Source of the DNA: Zygnema cylindricum
Lineage: Eukaryota; Streptophyta; Zygnematophyceae; Zygnematales; Zygnemataceae
Assembly (NCBI GenBank): GCA_037447655.1
Contig: JBBHKE010001432.1
Coordinates: 218,018-282,017, forward strand
DNA length: 64,000 nucleotides
Direction: 5' to 3'
Part shown: positions 46,901-56,397 of the stretch, in pieces
Layout: each line of letters opens with the position of its first letter
How positions within the stretch are numbered: the stretch's first letter is position 1
Program-made: the position numbers and the translations under genes
Notes under the pieces: generated by a model
What the model was told of the DNA's origin: nothing
What the model saw: only the letters and a program-made list of their open reading frames with translations
The model's database searches: none

Positions 46901-48209
46901 GATATGGCTAATGCCAAGGAGAATGATGTTTTATACTCCGGTGTTTTGCACTCAGCTGAGTTGTGGCATAAAAGATTAAGCCATGTTAATTATGATAGTT
47001 TGAGGAAAATGGTCATTGCTGGAAAAATAGAGGGTGTATCACTCACAGATGGGCCGGTCAAAACTTGCGATGGTTGCGCTTTAGGCAAAATCCACAAATT
47101 GCCATTTCCTAAGGAGTCTGAGCATCGGTCAACGAAACCTTTACAACAAATTCATTCAGATGTCTTTGGTCCGGCGAAGGTTCCATCTGCCGGAGGGATG
47201 AAATATATGGTCACCTTCACAGATGATTTCTCCAGGTTTACAAAAGTTTACTTCAAGAAGGAGAAGAGTGAAGTGTTTGGTCACTTCAAACACTATAAAG
47301 CATGGGCTGAAAAACTTCATAATACATCTATTTTACAGCTCAGATCGGACAATGGTGGTGAATATACATCGAAAAAAATTGAAACCTTTTTACTCGAGGA
47401 AGGCATTAGTCATCTATTGACAGTTCCATATTCACCGGAACAAAATGGGGTGTCGGAAAGGCTGAATAGAACTCTCACGTAAATCTCTATATCTATGCTC
47501 GCAGATAAAAATGTGGATCCGAAATTCTGGGCTGAGGCTCTAAATTGTGCAGTTTATATTAAAAATAGGATAGGATCAAGATCGGTAAAAACAACTCCTT
47601 ACGAGATCTGGACAGGTAGCAAACCAGATGTTAGCCATTTCAAGGTCTTTGGTAGTCAATGCTTTATATTGGATACGTCTAGAGAAAAAGTGAGAAAATG
47701 AGAGAAAGAGAGGAAGAGAGAGAGGAAGAGCGAGAGAAAGAGAGAAAGAGATAGAGGAAGAGAGAGAAAGAGAGAGAAAGGAAGTAAAAGAGAGCAAGAA
47801 AGAGGGAGAAAGAGATCCGCATGTGTACCTGGTAGAACATGAGGCTTATCTGTCCCTCCCACCGGAAGGACGACAGCACCACTTTATTAAGCAGAATCAT
47901 CGAACACGACGACACACAGTAGGCCATGCCTGCCACCAGAGCCTGCCGCCCTCCTCCCACCCCTCCCAAAGGCACACTCTGACTCCTCCCTCCTCCCTCC
48001 TTCTCCGTATCCGAGTCTCCCTTCCCCTTCACTTTCTCCTTCCCCCATCCCTGCTTGTCCTTCTCGTAGTCGAGGGCGCCAAAGTCCACCGAGTGGTGCC
48101 TCTTGGGTTCCAATTCGTCTGTTTCTCCGGAAAGAGACGGAAAGTAATCATCGCCGGTGGATCTGAATTTCGGTTTCCGAATTTCCTCTCTCACTCTCTC
48201 TCCACCCAT
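38149..48209 (-). CDS. GONST1: GDP-mannose (nucleotide-sugar) transporter, GONST1-like, incomplete
   Basis: Golgi membrane antiporter importing GDP-sugar for glycan synthesis. Supported exons, 5' to 3': 48209-47829 (127 codons; Gly/Lys-rich N-terminus then [22 protein letters not shown]1), 40599-40445 ([15 protein letters not shown]), 39061-38945 ([20 protein letters not shown]), 38503-38406 ([18 protein letters not shown]), 38195-38149 (AGVLFARAK, stop). Exons 2-5 as listed join in phase. The family's central part, roughly TM2 to TM6 with the GDP-binding region, should be encoded between 47829 and 40599 but is not visible; that interval is filled with retrotransposon DNA, a 10-N gap and an artefactual mirrored segment. 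The exons themselves look intact, so I infer an assembly loss rather than a dead gene. ATG 48209 is the first in the open frame. Confidence 0.85.
40918..40989. repeat. (GA)n microsatellite at the gap edge
   Basis: About 60 bases of GA dinucleotides ending at the N run. Together with the GA-rich tract at 47690-47815 it brackets the retrotransposon block. Confidence 0.95.
40990..40999. other. Assembly gap (10 N)
   Basis: Ten unspecified bases between a GA microsatellite and a mirrored artefact, inside a transporter intron. The true gap size is unknown. Confidence 0.99.
41000..41339. other. Reversed, non-complemented copy of 41393-41732 (artefact)
   Basis: Read backwards without complementing, these 340 bases match 41393-41732 in every part I compared (coordinate sum 82732). 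Known recombination and replication errors do not duplicate DNA this way, so this is almost certainly a gap-filling or scaffolding error and not genomic sequence. Confidence 0.92.
41341..44757 (-). mobile_element. Element D: partial Ty1/copia element (family of B)
   Basis: Minus-strand copy related to element B, truncated at both ends. It runs from the gag zinc-knuckle region (44754) to RNase H (41341). The 3' end and 3' LTR are replaced by the artefact and gap; the 5' end stops where the LTR of element E begins, so E inserted into D. The remaining 5' part of D does not reappear after E. Confidence 0.9.
41401..44754 (-). pseudogene. gag-pol: Gag-Pol fragment of element D
   Basis: Zinc knuckle [14 protein letters not shown] (44754-44500); protease [10 protein letters not shown] preceded by a stop that replaces the conserved Trp; pre-integrase [15 protein letters not shown] and integrase start (44352-43588); RT start [13 protein letters not shown] (42659-42456); RT C-terminal part (42135-41929); RNase [12 protein letters not shown] (41850-41401). 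Many stops and frame changes. Inactive relic. Confidence 0.88.
44795..45010. repeat. GCAGCTGCTATACA minisatellite in the element E LTR
   Basis: About nine units of GCAGCGCAGCTGCTATACA with spacer variants ACAGACA and ACAACA. Rich in self-complementary CAGCTG. Confidence 0.85.
45125..45250. repeat. GTAGCTCAGTG short tandem repeat in the element E LTR
   Basis: About nine units of a 10 to 12-base repeat (GTAGCTCAGTG or GTAGCTTAGTG). The consensus resembles a Pol III A-box core (TAGCTCAGTGG), but its repetition argues against function. Confidence 0.75.
45563..47690 (+). pseudogene. gag-pol: Gag-Pol of element E, nonsense-mutated and truncated
   Basis: Starts at ATG 45563, 59 bases before the LTR end. 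Contains gag; zinc knuckle [14 protein letters not shown]; protease [12 protein letters not shown]; pre-integrase [13 protein letters not shown] and [13 protein letters not shown]; integrase [15 protein letters not shown] and [15 protein letters not shown]. An in-frame TAA (47480-47482) follows directly where element A has Glu, and the frame then continues ([15 protein letters not shown]) until about 47680. One nonsense change and loss of RT and RNase H make it inactive as assembled. Confidence 0.88.
45622..45636 (+). other. Primer binding site of element E (diverged half-tRNA type)
   Basis: GGTTATGCGCCTGTC directly after the LTR. The first seven bases, which pair with the end of the putative tRNA fragment, match element B exactly; four later positions differ. 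It is read in frame as gag codons. Confidence 0.65.
47690..47815. repeat. GA-rich microsatellite
   Basis: Irregular GAGAAAGA and GGAAGAGA units joining the end of element E to the donor side of transporter exon 1. Confidence 0.9.
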
Positions 48210-48830
48210 CCCATCCCATCCACCCAGACGTCCATCTCCCCCTCCCTCCCCCCACACCCCAATTCCCCAGAAACCCGCAGAAAAAAACAAAAAAAGAAAC
48301 CAAATGAGACGAAATAATGAAAACGACGAAATTAAAAAAAAAAAAAAAAAAAAATACGAAATGAACTGCTACAAGATCCCAACTTTCTAAACTTCCTTTT
48401 AATAAATGATCCACAATTGCAGGAGCAAAACCCAAAAAAAAGAGCAAAAAGAAACCCAAAAAAAAAAAAGACACTTGGCAAAAGCCAATCCCCCCACTAC
48501 TCTGCCAGCTGTCAGTCCACCTGTCTGCCACGTGGCAGACAGCCCCACAATGTCACAAAACGAATGCCACCTGGATCCCACGTGTGTGACACATAGCACT
48601 TCCTCCCATACCTCCTCATCTCTCAGTCCTCCTCCCACCCGCTCTCTCCTCCCCCTCCCCCCTCTCTCTCTCTCTCTCCCCCTCCCCCAAAAAAAAACCA
48701 AGCTTTCAAGAGACACAGTAAAAAACCTTTCAAGATCTCCCATCCCTCCAAATCGAACGAAAAAAACGCACGAAAAATACGCACGAATCATTACAAAACA
48801 CCGTCGAAAAAAAGGTACAGAAAATGTGCG
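48210..48830. other. Upstream region of the transporter gene
   Basis: Presumed 5' UTR and promoter on the minus strand. Contains an 18-base A run (about 48337-48355), a CT-rich stretch (48600-48690) and A-rich DNA. No separate gene supported. Confidence 0.4.
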
Positions 48831-48839
48831 GAAAAAAAA

Positions 48840-49110
48840 AATACGGTAAGGTACGGAAAATGCGGACGACTGTACGAAAAAAACGTACAAAATGGACAAA
48901 ATAACGGACAAAAAAAATGCACGGGAATGTACTTGAAATGTACGGAGCTCCATCAGGTCTGTACGGATTTGTTCTTCAACTGTACGGAATTATTTGATTT
49001 CTATGTGGGACTGTACTTGAAATGTACGGAACTGTAAGTGATCTGTACGGAACTGATAGTGACTTGTACGGGGTTGTACGGACAGCGGTACGGAAATGTA
49101 CCTGACGGGG
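48840..49110. promoter_or_regulatory. Cluster of GTACGG motifs upstream of the transporter gene
   Basis: About nine GTACGG(A/G) words in 270 bases (for example near 48849, 48939, 48962, 48982, 49025, 49043, 49067, 49077, 49089), some in the phrase TGTACGGAACTG. The reverse complement, TCCGTACA, contains the GTAC core of plant and algal SBP-box (SPL, copper-response) sites. The cluster lies 630-900 bases upstream of the transporter start codon. Regulatory function is inference. Confidence 0.4.
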
Positions 49111-49330
49111 TGGGAGCGGCGCGTGGGGAGGCTGGGGCTGACGCTGGCAGGGGGGACGAGAGACGCGGGGGGGGAGGGGGGGGGGGTCGGATTGCCAGGG
49201 GAGGGAGGGACGGGAAGAGAGACTCCTGAAAACACGGGAGAAGGACGGTCAATCGGGGCAGGAATGGAAGGAAAGAGGGAGGGAGAGGGAGAGGTAGAGG
49301 GAGAAGAGGGAGAGGAGGGGGGGAGAAGAG

Positions 49331-49331
<1 letters not shown>

Positions 49332-49380
<49 letters not shown>
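49332..49380. repeat. 49-base poly-G run
   Basis: Uninterrupted G inside a GA/GGA-rich field (49140-49540). Such runs are unstable, hard to sequence and may be of unreliable length. Confidence 0.95.
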
Positions 49381-49381
<1 letters not shown>

Positions 49382-49559
49382 GGGAGAGGAAAGGGGCAGG
49401 AGAGGGGTAGAGGGAAGGAAAGGGGTGAGAGGAACAGAAGGGAGAGGGAGAGGAGTGGGAGTGATAGGGAGAGGAGAGGGAGAGAAGAGAGAATTGTGAG
49501 AGGAGAGGGAGAGGTGGACGGGGAGGGAAAAAGAGAGGAGAATGACGAGAAGCTTACCT

Positions 49560-50270
49560 GCTGGCAGACATGGAGATAGTAAACTGATGACGTGGCTCCC
49601 GAAAGGGATCCACGTGTCAGTTTTCTGAAGGGCGCTAAGAGATGACGTGTTCTCGAGAAAGGACAGGAGAGGGGGAGAAAGAGAGGGATAGGGAGAGAGG
49701 GAGTAGGAGACCTGTTATACTCGCTTTGTAAGAGACTTTTAGGTCAGCTACAGGAAACTTTGCTTTAGAAAATGTGCTGTACGGTTATTTATATTTTGTA
49801 CGATTCTGTCGTATTGAATCTGATTCTTAAAAAGTACAACTCGTTCGTCTTTTTGTGAGTACAGCTGGCTAGGAAGTTCGAAGGGTGGAGGTAAGTACGG
49901 CTTTCCTGGTGGACGTACGGAAGAATGTGACAATTTGTACGATTTGAGTTTGTTATTTTCTGACAGTACAGTACGTTTGTACTCGACTCTAAAAAGTACG
50001 AAAGGTGTAAATGCCAAAAAAAAAGATCTGTACGGACAGTTAAGGCTGAGAGTAAATGAGCTGGAAGGCTGGACATGTAAAGCTATAAAACAATAAAGCA
50101 AAGTTAGAGATATTTTGTAGAAAATTCTGTTTGAAAAATATATATAAATTTTAAGTTCGTATTTTCTGTCACCTTCAAAAAATACATCTTTTTACCGGAT
50201 ATAAATATTTGTTTTTGAAAAAGTAGGAAAATATGTTTACGTACGTAAAAATTAAAACAGCCCGGGGAAG
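49560..50270. other. Non-coding stretch rich in GTAC words
   Basis: Further GTACGG, GTACGA and GTACAG words between 49770 and 50040, otherwise unique. No gene recognised. Confidence 0.4.
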
Positions 50271-50272
50271 TA

Positions 50273-50486
50273 CACCGTGTATCGCTATTAGTATTGATAT
50301 TTTTTTCCATGTAAAACATCTTTTCACCGTGCACACTTATCAGATTGTTCATCCGATGGTCTCTTTTGAAAGGCAGGATTCTCACCGTCCGATGGCGGTC
50401 TCTAATCGAGAATCGGACATGTGTGCACAAAGAAACGATATTTTAAGTGGCAAAAGAATCATCCACACTAATAGAGATTCAAGGTG
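50273..50486. mobile_element. MITE with CACCGTG termini, copy 1
   Basis: About 214 bp from CACCGTGTATCGCTATTAGT to an inverted ACTAATAGAGATTCAAGGTG, with TA on the left and TTA on the right. The interior has inverted AAAACATCTTTTCACCGTGCACAC-like halves around the middle. Confidence 0.65.
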
Positions 50487-51165
50487 TTACAAGTCAGAGC
50501 TGTTCACTAAAAAAGTTTCTTCATGACGAAGAAAACCAGATTCGCACCTCAGTTTAAGAATCTATCTGCCCGAACACCTAAATGAAGCCTACAATCAGCA
50601 ATTTACACGTGTCGTAAGTCTTATATAAGGACAGCGTCAGTTGTATCGAACTGCTTGGAGAACCGTCATGATTGCTTTTCTATTCCCTAACCGTACGGTT
50701 GTCTCCTCATTTTGAATTCGTACGGATTTACAAACGAAACGAAGTTTCGGTCCCCATTTAAACCCTAGGGATGCGTATTGAGCACCATCGCACTACATTA
50801 TATCGAGAGACTGCTCCAGCCAGAGGTCGCAAACGGTTACCCGAATCTAAAAATCTAGAATCGGTTATCTAAAATTTTGACTGGCTCCAGCATTAGATGT
50901 GCATCGTCTGGCTGTTGCAACGAGGACAGAGGTCGCAAAAGTCAAAATTTTACATAACCGAAACCGACCGGTTTTTTTTTCAAAATCTGAGTAACCGACG
51001 CCCTACCGGGTTATGTCACGCTCCAAAATTGTTAACCGTTAACCGTCCGGCGTTTACGAAAATAAAAGCTAACCGAAACTCGATTTCTCGCGACTAACCG
51101 TGCCCGCCCATAACCGAAAAAGTACAAAATTATCTAATGTACGACATATGAATAAGCCAATAATT
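50487..51165. other. Non-coding stretch with AACCG-rich sequence
   Basis: Unique AT-rich DNA, then 50860-51120 with many AACCG/CGGTT words. No gene or clear element. Confidence 0.35.
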
Positions 51166-51167
51166 AC

Positions 51168-51620
51168 GATTTGTCGCGTTCCCTTAGATTTGCGAAATGA
51201 ATAGTGTTTACTAACGTGTCAGATTTGCGACGCTTTGCCGCGTTCTCTAAGATTTGCGAAATGAATGGTGTACTACACCGTGAATCGTTATTAGCCTTCT
51301 GTACTCTATATTTGCACCCCAAAATTTTGATTTGATACCTTAAATAGAACAAATTACACTATTTAAGGACATGTCCATAATCGCCACGTCTCCTATCACT
51401 AAATTTGAATGAATGACGCTATTTTTTTCTTTACTCTTATGATTCTTATAGTCTAATAACGATTCGCAGAGTACCGCATCAGATTTGCGACGCTTTGTCG
51501 CGTTCCCTAATATTGTGAAATAAATAGTGTTACTACCTTGTCAAATTTGCGACGCTTTGTCGCGTTCCCTAAGATTTGCGAGAAATATTGTGTTACTGCC
51601 GTGTCAAATTTGCGACGCTA
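51168..51620. repeat. ~62-bp tandem array with hairpin, interrupted by a MITE
   Basis: About five units of GTCAGATTTGCGACGCTTTG followed by TCGCGTTCCCTAAGATTTGCGAAATGAATAGTGTTAC-type sequence, at about 51168, 51218, 51481, 51544 and 51603. Each unit contains GCGAC-GCTTT-GTCGC, a perfect 5-bp stem loop. The array is split by a MITE (51276-51471), and its right end meets the element C LTR. Confidence 0.8.
51276..51471. mobile_element. MITE with CACCGTG termini, copy 2
   Basis: 196 bp from CACCGTGAATCGTTATTAG to the inverted CTAATAACGATTCGCAGAG, flanked by TA on both sides (51274-51275 and 51472-51473). Removing it and one TA restores the tandem-repeat unit, which confirms the boundaries. Confidence 0.8.
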
Positions 51621-51640
51621 ATCATGATGTCACGTACTTC

Positions 51641-52704
51641 TGCAACTCTGAGACCTCCATAGGACCTCAGAGTAAGCAGCTCACACGAAGCCTCTAGGAT
51701 AACCCTGACCCCTTTGTCTTTCAGCACAAATAACCGCCACCCTGGCACAGAAAAACTCTGACCACTTTCACACGTGTGAAGGCAAGACTCCCGTGAGTCT
51801 ATAGCAAAAAGAATCTCTGAATTTGCTCCCTTGAGCAGTAAGTTTTGGAGGGTCAAAGTTGACCTTTTGTACAGAAGCTCTCTGGGAGAGAGGGTCCTAT
51901 CTACCAATTTTTCTAAGTCCTATCTCTCTCTAAAACTCTATCTACTGGTGTACGGCACCAATCATATTACACTGCCGTACACAAAAGTACACCTGCTGGT
52001 GTACTTTATGTACGAATATTGTACAACATGGCCTAAATGTCGATACATGTCATATCCGGATTCGATCCCGTAATTCTCGGAGATGTCGCGGTCCAACGTA
52101 ATCATGCCATGTGTCATCCAATGTGGCGATGACCACAAACCGTCGAGAATCTCTTCCGCGATCTTGACTTTCTTTTCAGCCGTCCGATTTATTCCAGATT
52201 TCAATTGTAGCCGTCATAAATGCTTGTGCGGTATTTGTTTCGTAAAAGAAACAAAATGCGCGGTACTTGTTTCTTATCCATACTGAAATCCGTACATTTA
52301 CATAATTAGATCTATGTAACCGTAAACATCCGCCGTTAAAGGAATTCTCCTACGTGTTAACATTTAAATAAATATCAAACCAAATAGTATGTATCGTAAC
52401 TTCTAAACTTAACGGTTAAGGCTACCGACTACTGGCGTTCTGATGATCGGCAAGTACCAGGATCAAATCTTGGTTCCGACATACTCCTTTCAGTAAATAA
52501 ACCTACCTATCTGTAAATTAACTAATCTATTTCCTGTAAACCTTTGGATAGGTTAGGTAGCCATGGTTTAACTTCCTCTCCAACTTCTCAGTGACTGCAA
52601 CAAATGTGGGAGTTGGAGAGAGAAGTTAGAGGCAGACTGCCTCGACTTCTTTCTATATTCCAATTTAGGCCTAGAAAATAATAAAATAACCATCGATTTC
52701 TACA
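51641..52704 (-). repeat. 3' LTR of element C
   Basis: 1064 bp, TGCAACTCTG to ATTTCTACA, clearly diverged from the element B LTRs but collinear, including the tRNA-like box pair (about 52409-52470). Confidence 0.88.
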
Positions 52705-54534
52705 ACTTGTTTTTCAAAAAATACACCCTGGAATACCGAGACCAATCATCAATGATAGTCATCGTAAATCTCTTCTCCCCCAGTAAGGGCACTTTGGCCG
52801 GTCCCCAAATATATGTGTGTACTAAATCTATAATTTTTTCTCCCTTATAGGTGATTGTTTTGGGAAAGGGTAATCTTTGTGCTTTACCTTGAGCACATCT
52901 AGTAGAATCACTTAGATTCTCACTCTCACCGAATTGAATCCCTTCCTCCACTCCCATCTTTTTCATCTCTCTTAGCTTATCTAAATTCACATTCCCAAGC
53001 CTCTTATGCCACATCATTATATCATAAACACCAGCATAATAAAGTTTCTTCTTTTCATTGCTTTAAATCAGCCTAAACATCCCTTGGCTACCTTTTTCAG
53101 CAGTGAAATAGATTTCCTCCTCAAAACTAGCAGTAAAGACTCCTTTCCTAGTGTTAGTATCAAAACCCTTATCATCTAATACAGACGTAGAGATGAGGTT
53201 TTTGTTCAGCTCCGCAATAAACAATAAATCGGAGAATGTAACTATGGATGTCTTTCCTTCTACTAACACTTTCAGATCTACCGATCCTACAAGAGTAGTA
53301 GTGACTATCCTCCCATCCCCGTACTCTATCTCTACGGTAGGAATCTTTCTTATCTTAGCGAATAGGTGTTTATCCTTACACATGTGCATGGAGGCACTTG
53401 AATATACAATCCAGCCTGCTTCATCTTTCAATCCACCGAAAGCACATTTATGCTTTCGTGGAATTTCTACCTCATTTGTCGCTTCCAACTCCTCATCCAA
53501 TAAGAGCTCATCGTCCTCGTTTTTGGATTCCACCTCATGTACCTATGTCACAAGGGCTTTTTTCTTTCCTCTTGGGGTTCCACTGGTCTGCCCCTCCTTT
53601 AACCGAAGCTCGGTTAGCTTAGTGCACTCCGCCATATAGTGCCCTGGTTTCTTACAAAAATGACATAAACCCTTAGGAGCCCTTGGTCCGAACTCGTGGG
53701 TCTGATTTTTCTGCACCCCCCCTCCGTAATTTCCGACGGGTCTCCGGGAATACTTGTTCCTCCAATCGGTCCCAGCTGCCAAGGCTTGCCTACTCTTTCC
53801 TCCCATTCTGATCTCAATTATATTCTCCCGAACGAGAATCATTCCTACCACTGAGTTCCATATCCACCTTGAGTCCTGCAAATCCTGCACACGGTTGACT
53901 ATGTTCTCGAACTCATCAGGTAACTTCATTAGCAGAAACTTAACCTTTTCTTTTTCACTAAAATCTTTTCGAGCACTCTCTAGCTCCATGAAAAGTGTAA
54001 CAAGCTCATTGCAAAAATCGAACATCTTTCCCCCTTTGTATACATACTCTTAACTTTTTGATCAGCCAACTGTTGTTGCTGAATCGTACCACTTCGGTAC
54101 ATCTCTATGAGAGCCATCCAAAGATCGGATGCCCTTTCTAAATGCAAATAACGACATGCAAGTCCTTGAGTAAGATGGCGGATGATGAAGTGCTTTGCCG
54201 CCATATTGTTGAAGTCCCAGGTATCAGTATCATTCTCCTTGATCCTCGAAATAGGTGACATGAATGCCGAACCAGTTGCTATTAGTTTGGTCGTCTCCTT
54301 CTCCTTTCCTTTGTCCACCACCTCTCTTTCCTTTGTCTCCTCCGCTGAAGATGGATCTGCATCTCTAGTGAATCTGCCTCTTGTAAACCCTGGAGGTATC
54401 CCAAGACTGGATGGACACCCCACCCGTCCATTCACTATTCTCCAAAACTGTTTCTCACATAGAGCTCCTGTCATCATACTTTCCCAGTATATGAAACCAA
54501 CTCCATTGAATATGGGCACCCTAGATGGTGGGCC
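52700..54534 (-). pseudogene. Gag-protease-integrase fragment of element C
   Basis: Gag starting near MGPPSRVPIFNG (54534) with frame breaks; zinc knuckle [14 protein letters not shown] (54025-53543); protease motif changed from DSGAS to YSSAS (53533-53063), so the catalytic Asp is lost; pre-integrase MMWHKRLGNVNLDKL and integrase start (53017-52700). The LTR ATG that could start gag in element B is ATA here. Inactive. Confidence 0.88.
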
Positions 54535-54541
54535 CATAACG
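54527..54541 (-). other. Primer binding site of element C (half-tRNA type)
   Basis: On the minus strand CGTTATGGGCCCACC follows the LTR; 14 of 15 bases match the complement of the plant tRNA-iMet anticodon arm, and the next base (A) also matches. Confidence 0.8.
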
Positions 54542-55611
54542 TGCAACTCTGAGACCTCTATAGGACCTCAGAGTAGGCAACTCAAACGAAGCCTCTAGGA
54601 TAACCCTGACCCCTTTGTCTTTCAACACGAATAACTTCCACCCTGGCAAACAAAAACTCTGACCACTTTCATCCATGTGAAGGCAAGAATCCCTTGAGTT
54701 GATAGCAAAAAGATTCTCTAAATTTTTTCCCCTGAGCAGTTGGTTATGGAGGGTCAAAGTTGACCTTTGGTATAGAAACCCTGTGGGAGAGAGGGTCCTA
54801 TCTACCAAATTTTTCTAAGTCCTATCTCTCTCTAAAACTCTATCTACTAACGTACGGCACCAATCATATTACTGTACCGTACAAAAAAGGTACAACTGTG
54901 GGTGTACTTTATGTATGAACATTGTACGACATGACCAAAATGCCGACACGTGTCTTTTCTGGATTCGTTTCCGTAATCCCTAGAGATGTCAAAATCCAAT
55001 GTCGGGGTGCCACGTGCCTTCCGATGTGGCAGTGACCATAAACCGCCAAAATCTTCTTCCGCGATCTCAGCATTCTTTCCGGCCGTCCGATTGAATGCCG
55101 ATTTCAATCATAGCCGTCATAAATATTTGCGATGTATGTGTTTCGCTATCGAAACAAATGCGCGGTATTTATTTATTCTCCGTACTCGTAATCCGTACTT
55201 TTCATAACTGACTTTAGGTATCCCGTATATAGTTGCCGTTAAATGAATTAGCATATATGTTAACGTTTATATATTTATTAAACCCTATATCGTCTATCAC
55301 TAATCCTATACTAAATGGATGAGGCTACCGGCTACCAGCGGCATTACCTATCCGTAGGTACCAGGATCAAATCCTGTAAGCGACAGCTTTCCTTTTGAAA
55401 ATCAACTACTTTACTACCCCGTAAATCTCTGGATAACATAGGCAGCCACGGCACTAGCTTCCTTTCCAACTTCTCAGTGACTGCAACAAGTGTGGGAGTT
55501 AGAGAGAGAAGTGAGTTGGAGAGAGAAGTTAGAGACAAATTTTTTTTCGGCTTCTTTTTTTGCACTTTGTTTTAGACCTAGAAAATACTAAAAGAACCAT
55601 CAATTTCTACA
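54542..55611 (-). repeat. 5' LTR of element C
   Basis: 1070 bp. From 54883 rightwards it is part of the duplicated block and is repeated at 58255-58983. Confidence 0.88.
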
Positions 55612-56192
55612 CGCATGATGTACAAAAGAGTAAGGTTTAAATTGCTTTATAAAAAGAAAGGAAACCCAAAATTGTTAACCGCTATATGTATTTATAGTTA
55701 ACTCGGGCCAATGAATGAGCGACATATAGTGATAATTATTAAATGGATTCATATCAAACAAATGTTAAGTTAGAAATAGGAATATATCGACTATATCTAA
55801 GAGGCAACCGATACACAACACAAATTGTTGTTTGTAACATCCACCCAGACGAAATATATAGCTTCGTATAATTTTAGGACTTTTATAGGATTATTTTAGT
55901 TCATTTTAATGTGTAAACTTAAAATAATTAGCGGGCAGTCAAGCTCAAATGGTTTGGTCTTTGCTGTGTGGCTGAAGTTCAAAGGTTCTTTAATTGCATC
56001 ACCTCACCGTACCATTAAAAAATACATTTCGTTGATAGAAGCCTCTAAACTGTAAATTTTGTAAAAAATTGACGTATAGTTCAATTTTTTTAAATACACG
56101 TCATCAACACTTCCATATGCAGAAAATTTTATAATTATGATAAAAATTAGAAGCGTCTTTGAGTTCACTTCCAAACCTAGTCGGGCGCGCTA
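55612..56192. other. Unique flank of element C inside the duplicated block
   Basis: AT-rich, no gene or known repeat recognised. Confidence 0.4.
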
Positions 56193-56397
56193 CACTATGT
56201 ATGGATTAGTGTTAATGTCTTTTTCGCCACCTAAACCATATTTTTTCCATGCATACTCGTCGCGACGGTCGCGATTTAAAAGAAAGATTTTCCCCCTTCC
56301 GGTTGGCGGATCCAATCGAAAACTGGACGCTTGTGCATGGGGAAAATACGCGTTTAACGGGCAATAAAACCACTCACACTAATGGCGATACACAGTG
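56193..56397. mobile_element. MITE with CAC(C/T)GTG-type termini, copy 3
   Basis: 205 bp from CACTATGTATGGATTAGTGT to the inverted ACACTAATGGCGATACACAGTG, TA on the left and CA on the right. Duplicated at 59565-59769 with the surrounding block. Confidence 0.65.

Larger units (their letters stand above)
44758..47680 (+). mobile_element. Element E: 5' part of a Ty1/copia element inserted in D
   Basis: 5' LTR 44758-45621, then gag, protease and most of integrase on the + strand. Similarity to copia ends at about 47680 at a GA-rich microsatellite; RT, RNase H and the 3' LTR are absent. It is related to element A (same LTR ends, TGTT...AACAACA). Truncation at a simple repeat inside a gene whose exons are also missing suggests an assembly break rather than a biological deletion. 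Confidence 0.9.
51641..55611 (-). mobile_element. Element C: internally deleted copia element (family of B)
   Basis: Minus strand: 5' LTR 54542-55611, internal 52705-54541, 3' LTR 51641-52704. The internal part holds gag, protease and the start of integrase, and jumps directly from integrase to the 3' LTR, so RT, RNase H and the PPT are gone. The flanks ACTTC and CGCAT do not match, so the ends may come from different insertions joined by recombination. Confidence 0.88.

Noticed and set aside
49096-49410. Gly/Glu-rich 104-codon frame
   Set aside because: Produced by the GA-rich field and the poly-G run.
51168-51620. A CRISPR-like array
   Set aside because: The units are contiguous without unique spacers, the one interruption is a MITE, and the genome is eukaryotic.
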